Assembly: GCA_025362495.1 (NCBI GenBank)
Contig: JANYGI010000045.1
Coordinates: 1-64,000 of the forward strand
DNA: 64,000 nt
Source of the DNA: Byssovorax sp.
GTDB lineage: Bacteria; Myxococcota_A; Polyangia; Polyangiales; Polyangiaceae
Direction of reading: 5' to 3'
Made by a program: the position numbers and the translations under genes. Positions 17,369 to 26,210 of the stretch are shown here, in pieces. Below the pieces are notes generated by a model. The model did no database searches. It was given only the letters and a program-made list of their open reading frames with translations, and had not been told where the DNA came from. The number at the start of each line of letters is the position of its first letter. The stretch's first letter is position 1.

Positions 17369-20300
17369 CGCTGATTCAAGCGCTGCGGTATCTGCCCTTT
17401 GCCGCGCTGGCGGTGGGCTTCTTCGTCTTCGGGCTCATCGCGCGCTTCGCGATCCTGCGCGCGAACGTGCAGCGACGACCGGCGCTCTTCACGGGGATGA
17501 TCCTCGGCGCGCTGCCCGCGCTCTACGTCGGGCTCACCTGGGCGGCGGTGATCTCGGACAGGTACCTCCGCCTCGCGCGGCCGTGGGTGACGCTGCTCTG
17601 CCTCGCGGCCACGTCGTTCATCGCCGTGCGGCTGACGACGTCGCGCGCCAAGCAAGGCACGGGGCGCACGGTGCTCGGCGATCTGCTGACGATGGCCGCG
17701 GCGATCACCGCGGCGATGGCGGCGGCGGGGCCGGAGATCGGCAAGCCGCTCGATCGCTTGACGGTGCTGATCGCCGTGGATCGCAGCCGATCGATCGATC
17801 TCGTGCCCAGCGCCGAGACCCGGATCAAGCAGAACCTCGCGGTGGCCGAGCTCTCGATGCGCGAGGACGATCGCATCGGGACGATCGCCTTCGCCGCCGA
17901 GGCCGCGACCGAGGATCCGCCGCGACCGAAGAGCGATCTCGGCGCCCCGCAGCGCGTGGCGATCGGCCGCGACGGGACAGATCTCGCCGCGGCGATCCGT
18001 CGCTCGCTCGCCGAGGTACCGCCCGACTCGGCGGCGCGCATCGTGCTGCTCACCGACGGCGTCGCGACGCGCGGCGACACCATGTCGGCGGCGGCCGCAG
18101 CGGTTGCCGCGCAGCTCCCGATCGACGTCGTCCCGCTCGAGCAGCGGATGGTGCCCGACGTCCGCGTGGTCGCCCTCCGCGCGCCGACCCGCGCCGATGA
18201 AGGCGAAGCGATGGATCTCCGCCTCGTCACGTCGGCGCCCGCGCCGGCCGAGATCGAGATCCGACTGCGCCGCGACGGCGAGCTGATCGCCAAGGCCAAC
18301 GCCAAGGTCGCCGCCGGCGAAGACGTGCTCCGCATCCGCGAGAAGGCGCCCGGCCCGGGGCTTCATCGCTACGACGTGGAGATCACGGCGATCGATCCGC
18401 GTCTCGACGAGGCCCCCGAGGACAACGCCGGCAGCACCTTCGTGCGGGTGCGCGGGCCGTCGGCGGCGCTTGTTCTGGAGGGTGATCCGGGCAAGGGGAA
18501 GTTCATCGTCGACGCCCTCACGGCGAGCGCGTTCCGCGTCGACAGCGGCTCGACGACGTCGGTGCCGGCCGACCTCGGCGGCCTCGCCGGCTACGACGTC
18601 GTGGTCCTCAGCGACATCCGCGCGCCCGATCTCTCGCCCGGACAAATCGACGCGCTCGCGGCCTACGTTCGCGATCTCGGCGGCGGCCTCATCCTGATGG
18701 GCGGCGACCGCGGCATGGGCCCGGGCGGCTACGCCAAGACGCCGATCGAAGAGATCTCGCCGGTGTCGTTCGACCTCAAGCAAGAGCGTCGTCGCGCCAG
18801 CCTCGCCGAGGTGATCGGCATCGACATCTCGGGATCGATGGGCGCCAGCGCCGGCACCCACAACAAACTCGAGCTCGCCAACGAGGCGGCCGCGCGCTCG
18901 GCGTCGCTGCTCGGGCCGGGCGATCTGCTCGGCGTCGAGCATGTCGACACGGTCGTGAAATGGAGCGTCCCGCTCGCGCCGGTGAGCGACAAGGCCGCGA
19001 TCGAGAGGGCCATCCGCGGCGTGGGCGTGGGCGGCGGCGGCATCTACGTCGACATCACCCTCGACGCTGGCTACGAGGCGCTCGACAAGCAGAAGTCGAA
19101 CCTCAAGCACATGCTGCTCTTCGCCGACGGCAGCGACGCCGAGCAGATGACGGGCTGCCGCGCCAAGGTCACCGAGGCGCTCCGCCGAGGCATCACCACC
19201 AGCGTCGTCGCGCTCGGCAACGGCAGCGACGTGCCCGAGCTCGAGGTGCTCTCTCGCCTCGGAACGGGCCGCTTTTATCTGATCGAGGACGCGCAGCGCC
19301 TGCCCTCGGTGTTCGCCCAGGAGACGATCCTCGCGTCGCGATCGTCGATCGTCGAGAAGGACTTCAGCGTCGCTCATGGGGCCGCGTCGTCGATCACGGC
19401 GGGCATCGACTTCGGCGAGGCGCCGAGCCTCAAGGGCTATGTCGTGACGATCCCCAAGGCGCGATCGAGCGTGCTGCTGACGGGGCCCGACGGTGATCCG
19501 GTGCTCGCGGTGTGGTCGGCCGGGATCGGCCGATCGGCCGCGTTCACCAGCGATCTGAAGGACCGCTGGGGCAAGAGCTGGACGACGTGGCCGGGCGCGG
19601 CGCGGATGATCGCCCAGACGGCGCGCGACGTGAGCCGCAAGGCCGAGGACCTCCGCGTGCGCCTCGAAGCCGACGCGGTCGGCGGCGAGCTCCACGTGCG
19701 CGCCGGCGTCGTCGGCGACGATGGTCGCGCGCAGTCGTTCCGTCGCCTCGTCGTCCACGTCGCGGGGCCCGAAGGCTTCTCGCGCGAGGTGGCGCTCGAG
19801 GCCGCGGGCGCGGGCGCGTACACCGCGTCGGTGCCGCTCTCGCGGCCGGGCACGTACATCGTCGTCGGTCGCGACGAGATGACGGGCGAGGCCGTCGGCA
19901 CCACGGGCGCGGTCCTCACGGCCGGCGAGGAGCTGCGGCCGACCGGCAGCGATCTCGCGCTGCTCACGCGGATCGCCGAGCTCACCGGCGGCAAGCGCCG
20001 CGACACGCTCGCGGGGATCTTCGCCGACCGAGCCGCCACGCGCTTCTCGTACAAAGACGCGACGGCGCCGCTGATCTTCCTCGCGGCGTTCGGCCTGCTC
20101 TTCGCGGTGGCCGCGCGGCGCCTGGCGATCCCCGACGGGGTAGTCGCCTTCCAGCAGCGCTTCTTCGCTCGCTTCCGCCGCACCGCGAAGCGCCCCGCGC
20201 ACGCCGGCGCACCCGACGCGACCTCGACGATGGGCGCGCTTCTCGACGCCAAGGATCGCGGTACCCTCTCGCGCGAAGAGCCGCGCGCCGCGTCGCCTCA

Positions 20301-20502
20301 CGTCGACATCAGGCCTGCGCCGGGCGCGATGCCGCCGCGCGTCCCCGCGGCGACGATGACGGGGTTGCCCGCAAAGCGTGTTTCTCCCGGTGCTCCTCCG
20401 ACGGCGCGTCCTGCACAGCCGAAGCCCGGAAGACCACCCGAAACGCGACCGCTCACGGCAGCCGAGATCCTCCTCGCCCGTCGCCGCGGCAACAAGCCCT
20501 AG
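17365..20502 (+). CDS. Membrane protein with two VWA domains and a glutamine-amidotransferase-like fold
   Basis: 1045 residues, GTG start overlapping the previous stop by 4 bases. Several membrane helices occupy residues 1-125. A first VWA-like domain starts with DRSRS at about 138. A segment at about 405-465 resembles class I glutamine amidotransferase-like domains without evident catalytic residues. A second VWA domain has a full MIDAS motif (D488-I-S-G-S-M). A membrane helix at about 900-920 precedes a Pro-rich cytoplasmic tail. The composition matches large VWA proteins found in BatA/DUF58 operons. It probably forms a membrane complex with the preceding gene product; the ligand is unknown. 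Confidence 0.85.
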   Translation: MTLIQALRYLPFAALAVGFFVFGLIARFAILRANVQRRPALFTGMILGALPALYVGLTWAAVISDRYLRLARPWVTLLCLAATSFIAVRLTTSRAKQGTGRTVLGDLLTMAAAITAAMAAAGPEIGKPLDRLTVLIAVDRSRSIDLVPSAETRIKQNLAVAELSMREDDRIGTIAFAAEAATEDPPRPKSDLGAPQRVAIGRDGTDLAAAIRRSLAEVPPDSAARIVLLTDGVATRGDTMSAAAAAVAAQLPIDVVPLEQRMVPDVRVVALRAPTRADEGEAMDLRLVTSAPAPAEIEIRLRRDGELIAKANAKVAAGEDVLRIREKAPGPGLHRYDVEITAIDPRLDEAPEDNAGSTFVRVRGPSAALVLEGDPGKGKFIVDALTASAFRVDSGSTTSVPADLGGLAGYDVVVLSDIRAPDLSPGQIDALAAYVRDLGGGLILMGGDRGMGPGGYAKTPIEEISPVSFDLKQERRRASLAEVIGIDISGSMGASAGTHNKLELANEAAARSASLLGPGDLLGVEHVDTVVKWSVPLAPVSDKAAIERAIRGVGVGGGGIYVDITLDAGYEALDKQKSNLKHMLLFADGSDAEQMTGCRAKVTEALRRGITTSVVALGNGSDVPELEVLSRLGTGRFYLIEDAQRLPSVFAQETILASRSSIVEKDFSVAHGAASSITAGIDFGEAPSLKGYVVTIPKARSSVLLTGPDGDPVLAVWSAGIGRSAAFTSDLKDRWGKSWTTWPGAARMIAQTARDVSRKAEDLRVRLEADAVGGELHVRAGVVGDDGRAQSFRRLVVHVAGPEGFSREVALEAAGAGAYTASVPLSRPGTYIVVGRDEMTGEAVGTTGAVLTAGEELRPTGSDLALLTRIAELTGGKRRDTLAGIFADRAATRFSYKDATAPLIFLAAFGLLFAVAARRLAIPDGVVAFQQRFFARFRRTAKRPAHAGAPDATSTMGALLDAKDRGTLSREEPRAASPHVDIRPAPGAMPPRVPAATMTGLPAKRVSPGAPPTARPAQPKPGRPPETRPLTAAEILLARRRGNKP

Positions 20503-20508
20503 GAGCCT

Positions 20509-20524
20509 GGTGTCGCTGGACACC
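20509..20524 (+). terminator. Small stem-loop after the VWA operon
   Basis: A 6-bp perfect inverted repeat GGTGTC/GACACC with a 4-base loop, beginning 7 bases after the stop codon of the tandem-VWA gene. There is no T run, so it is at best a weak or Rho-assisted terminator. Confidence 0.3.
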
Positions 20525-20648
20525 CGCCCCGTGCTGCCGTCCGCCCGGGCGCCGCGCATGCAACGAAACTGCAGCAGCGTAATCGTGCTGAGCCCGGCGT
20601 TTCCCTCTTGCGCGTCGCCGCGCGGACCGGTCAAGTAGGCTCTATCCC

Positions 20649-21818
20649 GTGGGCACAGAGACTCGAATTCTGCTCCTGTCGAGCCGCGATCATCAGGAAG
20701 GCTTCGACGAGCCTCCAAGTCAGTGGCGGCGCGGGGAGGGGCACTCCCGCGGCCCCTCTGGCATTGCCCGCGCTGACAGCGTAGCGCCCGTCGCCGAGCA
20801 CCTCCTCGAGACCGTCGCGGCCACTCCCGGCGTCCGCGTCGCGCATCGCTCCGTGTTCCATCCGAGCGAGATCCTCGCGGCCATTGGCGATCACCGCCCG
20901 GACGTGGTCCTCAATCTGTGCGAGGCGCTCGGCGGCGACAGCCGCCTCGAAGTGCACGCCGCGTGGCTCCTCCAGCGCCTCGGCCTCCCCTTCACGGGCA
21001 GCCCTTTTCACGCGCTCCGGCACTGCCTTTACAAGCTCGAAGCCAACCAGATCCTCGCCCGCGCGGGCGTCCGCGTCCCCGCCACGGTGCGCGTCGACAG
21101 CCCCGATCACCTTCAGCACCTGCCGCGGATCACCTTCCCCGCGATCGTGAAGCCCGAGCGCGAGGACGGCTCGCTCGGCATCGAGTCGCGGTCAGTCGTC
21201 CACGATCTCGGCGAGCTCCGCGCCCAGGTCGATCACGTCGTGCACACCTACAAGCAGCCGGCGATCGTGCAGCGCTACATCCACGGTCGCGAGCTCTCGG
21301 TCTCGCTCCTCGGGTGGCCGACGCCGCGCGTGCTTCCGCCGGGCGAAATCACCTTCCACGAGCTCCCGCACGGCTACCCGCACATTCTCACCTTCGACTC
21401 GAAATGGGAGGCCGGCTCGGTCGACTACAACGGCACCAAATCGGTCGCCGCCGTGCTGCGCCCGCGCGAGCTGCGCCGTGTCGCCGCCATCGGTCGTCGC
21501 GCCTTCGACGTGCTCGGCCTGCGCGATTACGGCCGCGTCGACGTGCGCGTCGACGAGCGCGGCGATCCCTACGTGATCGACGTCAACCCCAACTGCGATC
21601 TCTCGGAAGACGGCGGCTTCGCCCTCGCCGCCGCCCGCGCCGGGCTGCCGTACGCCGACATGGTCTGGGAGGTTCTCCGCAGCGCGCTTCGTCGCCGCGA
21701 GGACGACGCCGTGCTCTTCGCCTCGCGCGGCCGCTCGTCGCGTAACCGCCTCTCGCGTCCGCGCGAGGTGGCCTCTCGCTTCAACCTCGGAGTCGCCGGA
21801 GCCACCGCAGCACCGTGA
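20649..21818 (+). CDS. ATP-grasp ligase, D-alanine--D-alanine ligase-like
   Basis: 389 residues, GTG start. The middle and C-terminal parts follow the Ddl/ATP-grasp plan: the FTGSPFHALRHCLYKLEAN block, the nucleotide-binding strand FPAIVKPEREDGSLGI, and IVQRYIHGRELSVSLLG. The metal-binding end is VRVDERGDPYVIDVNPNCDLS. The N-terminus is unlike housekeeping Ddl: it has an acidic/basic insertion and lacks the usual Ddl N-terminal motif. The family joins a carboxylate to an amine through an acyl phosphate. The gene is coupled by a 4-base overlap to a GNAT-methyltransferase fusion, so it probably makes a modified dipeptide or amino-acid conjugate rather than cell-wall D-Ala-D-Ala. Confidence 0.83.
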   Translation: MGTETRILLLSSRDHQEGFDEPPSQWRRGEGHSRGPSGIARADSVAPVAEHLLETVAATPGVRVAHRSVFHPSEILAAIGDHRPDVVLNLCEALGGDSRLEVHAAWLLQRLGLPFTGSPFHALRHCLYKLEANQILARAGVRVPATVRVDSPDHLQHLPRITFPAIVKPEREDGSLGIESRSVVHDLGELRAQVDHVVHTYKQPAIVQRYIHGRELSVSLLGWPTPRVLPPGEITFHELPHGYPHILTFDSKWEAGSVDYNGTKSVAAVLRPRELRRVAAIGRRAFDVLGLRDYGRVDVRVDERGDPYVIDVNPNCDLSEDGGFALAAARAGLPYADMVWEVLRSALRRREDDAVLFASRGRSSRNRLSRPREVASRFNLGVAGATAAP

Positions 21819-23137
21819 TTCATCAGCGCCCTTTGCAGCCGGGAGACCGCCCCCTCCTCGCCGCCCTGCTCGACTCGCTCACCGCCTTCACCCCGGACGA
21901 GCGCCTCGTCGCGCTCGAGCTCGTGGACGCGCGCCTCGATCACCCCGGGTCCGACGATTACCGCTTCATACTCGCCTTCGACGACGCCGCGCCCGGCCTC
22001 GCGGGCTACCTCTGTTATGGCCGCACGCCGATGACGCAGTCGACGTACGATCTCTACTGGGTCGCCACGTCGCCCGATTTCGCCCGCTCCGGCGTGGCCC
22101 GCGGCCTCTGCGCGAGCATGGAAGGCGAGATCGCCCGCGAGGGCGGCGGCACCATCCGCGTCGAGACCGGGAGCCGCGAAGGCCACGGCGCCGCGGTGCA
22201 TTTCTACGACGCGACCAGCTTCGCGCGCACCGCGACGATCCCTGATTTCTACGCTCCGGGCGACGATCTCATCATCTTCACCAAGCGAGTTCGCCGCGCG
22301 TCGGATCCGCCGCTCGCCGCGCTGGACGAGGTCGCCCTCTACGACGCCGCGTTCGGCTATCGCGACTACGTGGCAGACCGCGACTTCCTCTTCGCCTGCG
22401 CCCGGCGCTTCGGATCGCGCGAGGTCCGCCGCGTGCTCTGCTGGGCGTCGGGGCCGGCGCGCCATCTCTGGGCCTTCGCCGACTCGGGCGTGGAGGCCTT
22501 CGGCGCCGAGCCCTCGGACGCGATGCTGGCCTTTGCCCGCGGGATCGCTCGCAAACACCCGTCCTCGTCGACAGAGGTGCGCTTCGTCAAAGCCAGCCTC
22601 GACGAGCGCCCTCAGGGCCTCGGCGCGCCGATGGATCTCTCGTTCGTGCCCCTCTCGGCGATTCACCTGCTCCCGAGCGCCGCCGCCGTCGAGGCTCACC
22701 TGCGCTTCGCCGCCGAGCTCCTCCAGCCCGGCGGGCTCCACATCATCGAGGCCACGCACCCGGCCGATCTCACGCCCTCCGGCGTCCACCACACCGAGTG
22801 GACCGAGGTGCGCGGCGACTCGGTGATCGACGCCCGCTTTCGCATGCACCTCGAGAAGATCACCGCCGAGGAGGGCGGCCAGAGCGTGCCAGTCACGCTC
22901 GACGTGGTCTGCTCTCACAACGCCCGGAAGGGCAGCGGCCCGCCGCGCGCCCAACCGCGTTTGCGCCAGGAAGATCGCTGGTTCATCCCCGATCTCGCCT
23001 CGTTCCAGCGCATCGTGGCCCGCGTGCCGGAATTCGAGCTCGCGGCCACCCTCGGCGACTTCAACGTCGGTGTCCCGTTCGAGCACACCTCGGCGTGGCG
23101 CCTGATCCTGGTCTTGAAGCGCGTCCTCGTCGCCTGA
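21815..23137 (+). CDS. GNAT acetyltransferase fused to a SAM-dependent methyltransferase-like domain
   Basis: 440 residues, GTG start inside the stop of the ATP-grasp gene. Residues 1-155 form a GNAT domain: the acetyl-CoA strand region LYWVATSPDFARSGVARGL fits motif A (R/Q-x-x-G-x-A-like S-G-V-A-R-G), followed by VETGSREGHGAAVHFY and a G/S-F-x-R-like end. Residues ~165-440 resemble a class I methyltransferase with a weak glycine motif (CWASGPARHLWAFADSGVEAFGAEPS). The strand VPLSAIHLLPSAAAVEAHL and the LLQPGGLHIIE block (post-motif) support this. A single protein may therefore acylate and methylate the product of the coupled ligase. Domain calls are by eye; the methyltransferase half is less certain. 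Confidence 0.75.
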   Translation: MIHQRPLQPGDRPLLAALLDSLTAFTPDERLVALELVDARLDHPGSDDYRFILAFDDAAPGLAGYLCYGRTPMTQSTYDLYWVATSPDFARSGVARGLCASMEGEIAREGGGTIRVETGSREGHGAAVHFYDATSFARTATIPDFYAPGDDLIIFTKRVRRASDPPLAALDEVALYDAAFGYRDYVADRDFLFACARRFGSREVRRVLCWASGPARHLWAFADSGVEAFGAEPSDAMLAFARGIARKHPSSSTEVRFVKASLDERPQGLGAPMDLSFVPLSAIHLLPSAAAVEAHLRFAAELLQPGGLHIIEATHPADLTPSGVHHTEWTEVRGDSVIDARFRMHLEKITAEEGGQSVPVTLDVVCSHNARKGSGPPRAQPRLRQEDRWFIPDLASFQRIVARVPEFELAATLGDFNVGVPFEHTSAWRLILVLKRVLVA

Positions 23138-23146
23138 TCCTCGCCC

Positions 23147-23887
23147 GTGAAGGTACGACACCTCAAGCGCATCAACCTCGTCGGCAACTTCGGTGATCCG
23201 ACGCCGAACGATCCGCTGGTGCTCGATCCCTCGCCGGACGGCGTCGCCATGGCCATCCGCACCGGGATGTGCCCTGTCGACCGCGCCTTCGATCGCTTCC
23301 TCCCGGACGAGCTCCGCCTCGTGTCCGGCCAGTTCTGGACTCCGCTCCTCGTCGCGCTGCGAGCGGCCGAGTGGCTCGAGGAATGCCACGTCCGCACCGT
23401 GGTCGACATCGGCTCCGGGGTCGGCAAATTCTGTGTCGCCGCCGCGCTCGCGAGCCGCTGCCAGTTCACGGGGATCGAGCAACGACCGCGCCTGGTGGCG
23501 GCCGCGCGGGCGCTCGCCGCGGTCTTCAACGTCACCGATCGCGTCTCGTTCCTCGACGGCTCCCTCGGCGAAATCTCCCTCCCCATCCCCGACGCCTACT
23601 ACCTTTACAACCCCTTTGGAGAGAACCTCTTTGGCTCCCAGGACCACCTCGACGAGGACGTCGAGCTGAGCGCAGACCGCTACGAGCGCGACGTCGCCGC
23701 CGTGCGCGAGCTGCTCTGGCTCGCCCCCGTCGACACCTACGTCATCGTCTACAATGGCTTCGGCGGGCAGGTCCCCCTCGGCTATCGCGAGATCCGCGCC
23801 GACCACGAGCTGCCCAATCCACTCTGCATGTGGCAGAAGACCACCGCGCGCGAACCCGGGCCTTTCTCCTGGCCTCTCGCGGGCTAG
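23147..23887 (+). CDS. Class I SAM-dependent methyltransferase
   Basis: 246 residues, GTG start 9 bases after the preceding stop. Motif I is VVDIGSGVGKFCVAAAL (about 85-101), with the acidic end of strand 2 in FTGIEQRPRLV. Motif IV reads YYLYNPFGENL; the N-P-F-G sequence resembles the (D/N)PPY catalytic motif of N-methyltransferases with substitutions. The spacing makes it the third gene of the ATP-grasp / GNAT-methyltransferase run. The substrate is unknown; a nitrogen atom on the ligase product is a reasonable guess only. Confidence 0.8.
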   Translation: MKVRHLKRINLVGNFGDPTPNDPLVLDPSPDGVAMAIRTGMCPVDRAFDRFLPDELRLVSGQFWTPLLVALRAAEWLEECHVRTVVDIGSGVGKFCVAAALASRCQFTGIEQRPRLVAAARALAAVFNVTDRVSFLDGSLGEISLPIPDAYYLYNPFGENLFGSQDHLDEDVELSADRYERDVAAVRELLWLAPVDTYVIVYNGFGGQVPLGYREIRADHELPNPLCMWQKTTAREPGPFSWPLAG

Positions 23888-23988
23888 CGGCGATCGCCGC
23901 GAGGCGAGGATCGAGGGTGGGTGTCGCCATCGTATGAAGGAGCGATGCGACGCCGCCCGGCGCGGGTGATACCCTCGCGCCGGCCCTC

Positions 23989-24678
23989 GTGAGCAAGCAC
24001 ATCCTCATCGTCGACGACGAAGCGCGCATCCGCGAGGTCGTGCATTACGCGCTGAAGAAAGAGGGGTTCGTCGTCACCGCGGTCGAGAGCGGGACGACCG
24101 CGCTCGACGCCTTCCAGAAGGGCGACGTCGATCTCGTGGTCCTCGACGTCACCCTGCCGGACCTCGACGGGCTCGAGGTCTGCCGCCGGATCCGCAAGAG
24201 TAGCCGCGTGCCGATCCTCTTTCTCTCGGCGCGCGGCGAGGAGATCGATCGCATCATCGGCCTCGAGCTCGGCGGCGACGATTACCTCACCAAACCGTTC
24301 TCGCCGCGCGAGCTCGTCGCCCGCGTCCGCGCCGTCTTTCGCCGCGTCGAAGATCGCGAGCCCCTCCCCGAGGCGCGCGCTTCGCTCTTGATTTACCGGG
24401 GGATCGAGCTCGACACCGATCGTCACGAGGTGCGCTATGCCGGCCAGCGCCTCGACCTCACGCCCACCGAGTTCGGCGTCCTCGGCGCGCTCCTCGAACG
24501 GCCCGGCGTCGTGCTCTCGCGCGCCCAGCTCATGCAGCGCGCCTATCGCTACGACAACCTGATCACCGAGCGCACCATCGACACCCACGTCCGCCGGATC
24601 CGCGCGAAGTTCCGCGGCGCCGGCGGCGATCCGATCACCACGGTCCATGGCATCGGCTACAAGGCCGCGGGCGAGTAA
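23989..24678 (+). CDS. OmpR/PhoB-family response regulator
   Basis: 229 residues, GTG start. The receiver domain (1-115) has the acidic pair D9/D10, phosphoacceptor Asp53 in VVLDVTLPDLDG, Ser/Thr in LFLSARG and Lys in DDYLTKPFSPREL. The C-terminal winged-helix DNA-binding domain (about 130-228) includes LTPTEFGVLGALLERPG and RTIDTHVRRIRAKF. It pairs with the histidine kinase gene 4 bases downstream. The regulated genes cannot be read from the sequence. Confidence 0.95.
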   Translation: MSKHILIVDDEARIREVVHYALKKEGFVVTAVESGTTALDAFQKGDVDLVVLDVTLPDLDGLEVCRRIRKSSRVPILFLSARGEEIDRIIGLELGGDDYLTKPFSPRELVARVRAVFRRVEDREPLPEARASLLIYRGIELDTDRHEVRYAGQRLDLTPTEFGVLGALLERPGVVLSRAQLMQRAYRYDNLITERTIDTHVRRIRAKFRGAGGDPITTVHGIGYKAAGE

Positions 24679-24682
24679 CCCC

Positions 24683-26179
24683 ATGCGCGAGCGCCTCCTC
24701 GGGTGGGTGGGGCGCATCGGCGTTCGCCTCCTCGTCGTCAACCTCCTGGTGCTCCTCGTGCCCATCGCCGGGCTCGAGTTCGCGCGCATCCACGAGCGCC
24801 AGCTCCTGCTCTCGCTCGAGCGCGACATGCGCGATCAAGCGGTGATCGTCCGCGCCCTCTGCGAGGCCGATCTCGGCGCGGGGATCGCGCTCGCCGATCC
24901 GCGCCACGCGGCGATCCTCACCGACGCGGCGCGCCGCACGCGCACCCGCGTTCGCCTCCTCGACGACAAGGGTAGCGTCCTCGCCGACTCGCACGAGAAC
25001 GGCCCGCCCGAGGGCCCCGAGCCGCCGCCGCCGCACGTGCTCCCGCGATCGGTGAGCGAGGTCGAGACGCCGATGCGCGATCTCCCGCGCGACCTCGGCG
25101 ATCCCAGGCTGTGGCCGGACATCGAGGCGCGCACCGAGGTCCGCGCGGCGCTCTCGGGCGTGCCCGGCTCGCACGCGCGGATGCGCGAGCGCGCGCCCGG
25201 GGTGTTCCTCTTCATCACCGAGCCGGTTCGCCACGACAACGCCGTCGTCGGCGTCGTCTACGCGGTGCGATCGACGCGGCCAGTCCTGGTCGAGCTCTAC
25301 CGCATTCGATCGGGTCTCGTGCGCGTGCTCGGCGTCGCCTTCGCGCTCACGGCTCTCGTGACGATGCTCCTCTCGCTCTCGATTTCACGGCCGCTCGGGC
25401 GCCTCTCGCGCGCCGCCAAGCGCGTCGCCGCGGGCGAGCCCGACGTGACGATCCCCGTCTCCGGCGGCGGCGAAATCGAGGAGCTCGGCGCCTCGTTCGC
25501 CTCGATGAAAGAGCGCCTCGACGCCCGGCTCCGCTACATCTCGCAGTTCGCCGCCGACGTCGCCCACGAGTTCAAGTCGCCGCTCACCTCGATCCGCGGC
25601 GCCGCCGAGCTGCTCGGCGAGGGCGCGGCCGACGATCCCGAGGCGCGCGTGCGCTTCCTCCGCAACATCGAGCTCGACGTCGCGCGGCTCGATCGCCTCG
25701 TCTCGCGCTTGCTCGAATTGAGCCGGATCGAAGCCTCGAACGAGGTGATGACCGTCCTCGATCTCGAGGCCCTGCTCGCCCGCGTCGCCGACCGCGGCGG
25801 GGCGATCGAGCCCGCCGTCGTGCTGCGCTACCGCGCTCCTCTGCGCTTCGTCCGCGCGCGCGAGGCCGATCTCGAGACGGCGTTCCGCAACCTCGTCGAC
25901 AACGCCGCGCGCTTCACACCGCCGGGCGCGCGCGTGGAGATCGACGTCGACGGCGATCCGGCGTCGCTCCGGATCGCCATCCGCGACCACGGCGCCGGCG
26001 TCCCCGAGGCGATCCTCCCGCGCATCTTCGATCGCTTCTTCACCACCGCCGCCGACGGCGACGGCACCGGCCTCGGCCTCTCGATCGTCAAGGCCGTCGT
26101 CGAGGCGCACGGCGGCTCGATCGCCGTCGCATGCGGCGAGGGAACCACGTTCACCGTGACGCTCCCGCTCCGCCGCTGA
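24683..26179 (+). CDS. Sensor histidine kinase (HAMP-HisKA-HATPase)
   Basis: 498 residues from ATG 24683, 4 bases after the regulator stop; an upstream in-frame start would overlap the regulator gene. The first membrane helix is at about 12-31. An extracytoplasmic sensor region spans 32-215, and a second helix at about 215-235 leads into HAMP. HisKA has phospho-acceptor His295 in DVAHEFKSPLTSIRG. The ATPase domain shows the N box (AFRNLVDNAARFT), G1 (IRDHGAGVPE), F box (FDRFFTT) and G2 (GTGLGLSIV). The overall plan resembles the ChvG/stimulus-sensing group. Cognate partner of the preceding OmpR-type regulator. Confidence 0.94.
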   Translation: MRERLLGWVGRIGVRLLVVNLLVLLVPIAGLEFARIHERQLLLSLERDMRDQAVIVRALCEADLGAGIALADPRHAAILTDAARRTRTRVRLLDDKGSVLADSHENGPPEGPEPPPPHVLPRSVSEVETPMRDLPRDLGDPRLWPDIEARTEVRAALSGVPGSHARMRERAPGVFLFITEPVRHDNAVVGVVYAVRSTRPVLVELYRIRSGLVRVLGVAFALTALVTMLLSLSISRPLGRLSRAAKRVAAGEPDVTIPVSGGGEIEELGASFASMKERLDARLRYISQFAADVAHEFKSPLTSIRGAAELLGEGAADDPEARVRFLRNIELDVARLDRLVSRLLELSRIEASNEVMTVLDLEALLARVADRGGAIEPAVVLRYRAPLRFVRAREADLETAFRNLVDNAARFTPPGARVEIDVDGDPASLRIAIRDHGAGVPEAILPRIFDRFFTTAADGDGTGLGLSIVKAVVEAHGGSIAVACGEGTTFTVTLPLRR

Positions 26180-26210
26180 GCCCTCGAGCAGGGGTCGCCG
26201 GCGGCCGCGA

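Noticed and set aside
17074-20718. 1214-codon open frame on the minus strand opposite the VWA operon
   Set aside because: Arg/Asp/His-rich composition without domains, typical of the antisense frame in GC-rich genes; the plus-strand VWA genes have clear motifs and coupling.
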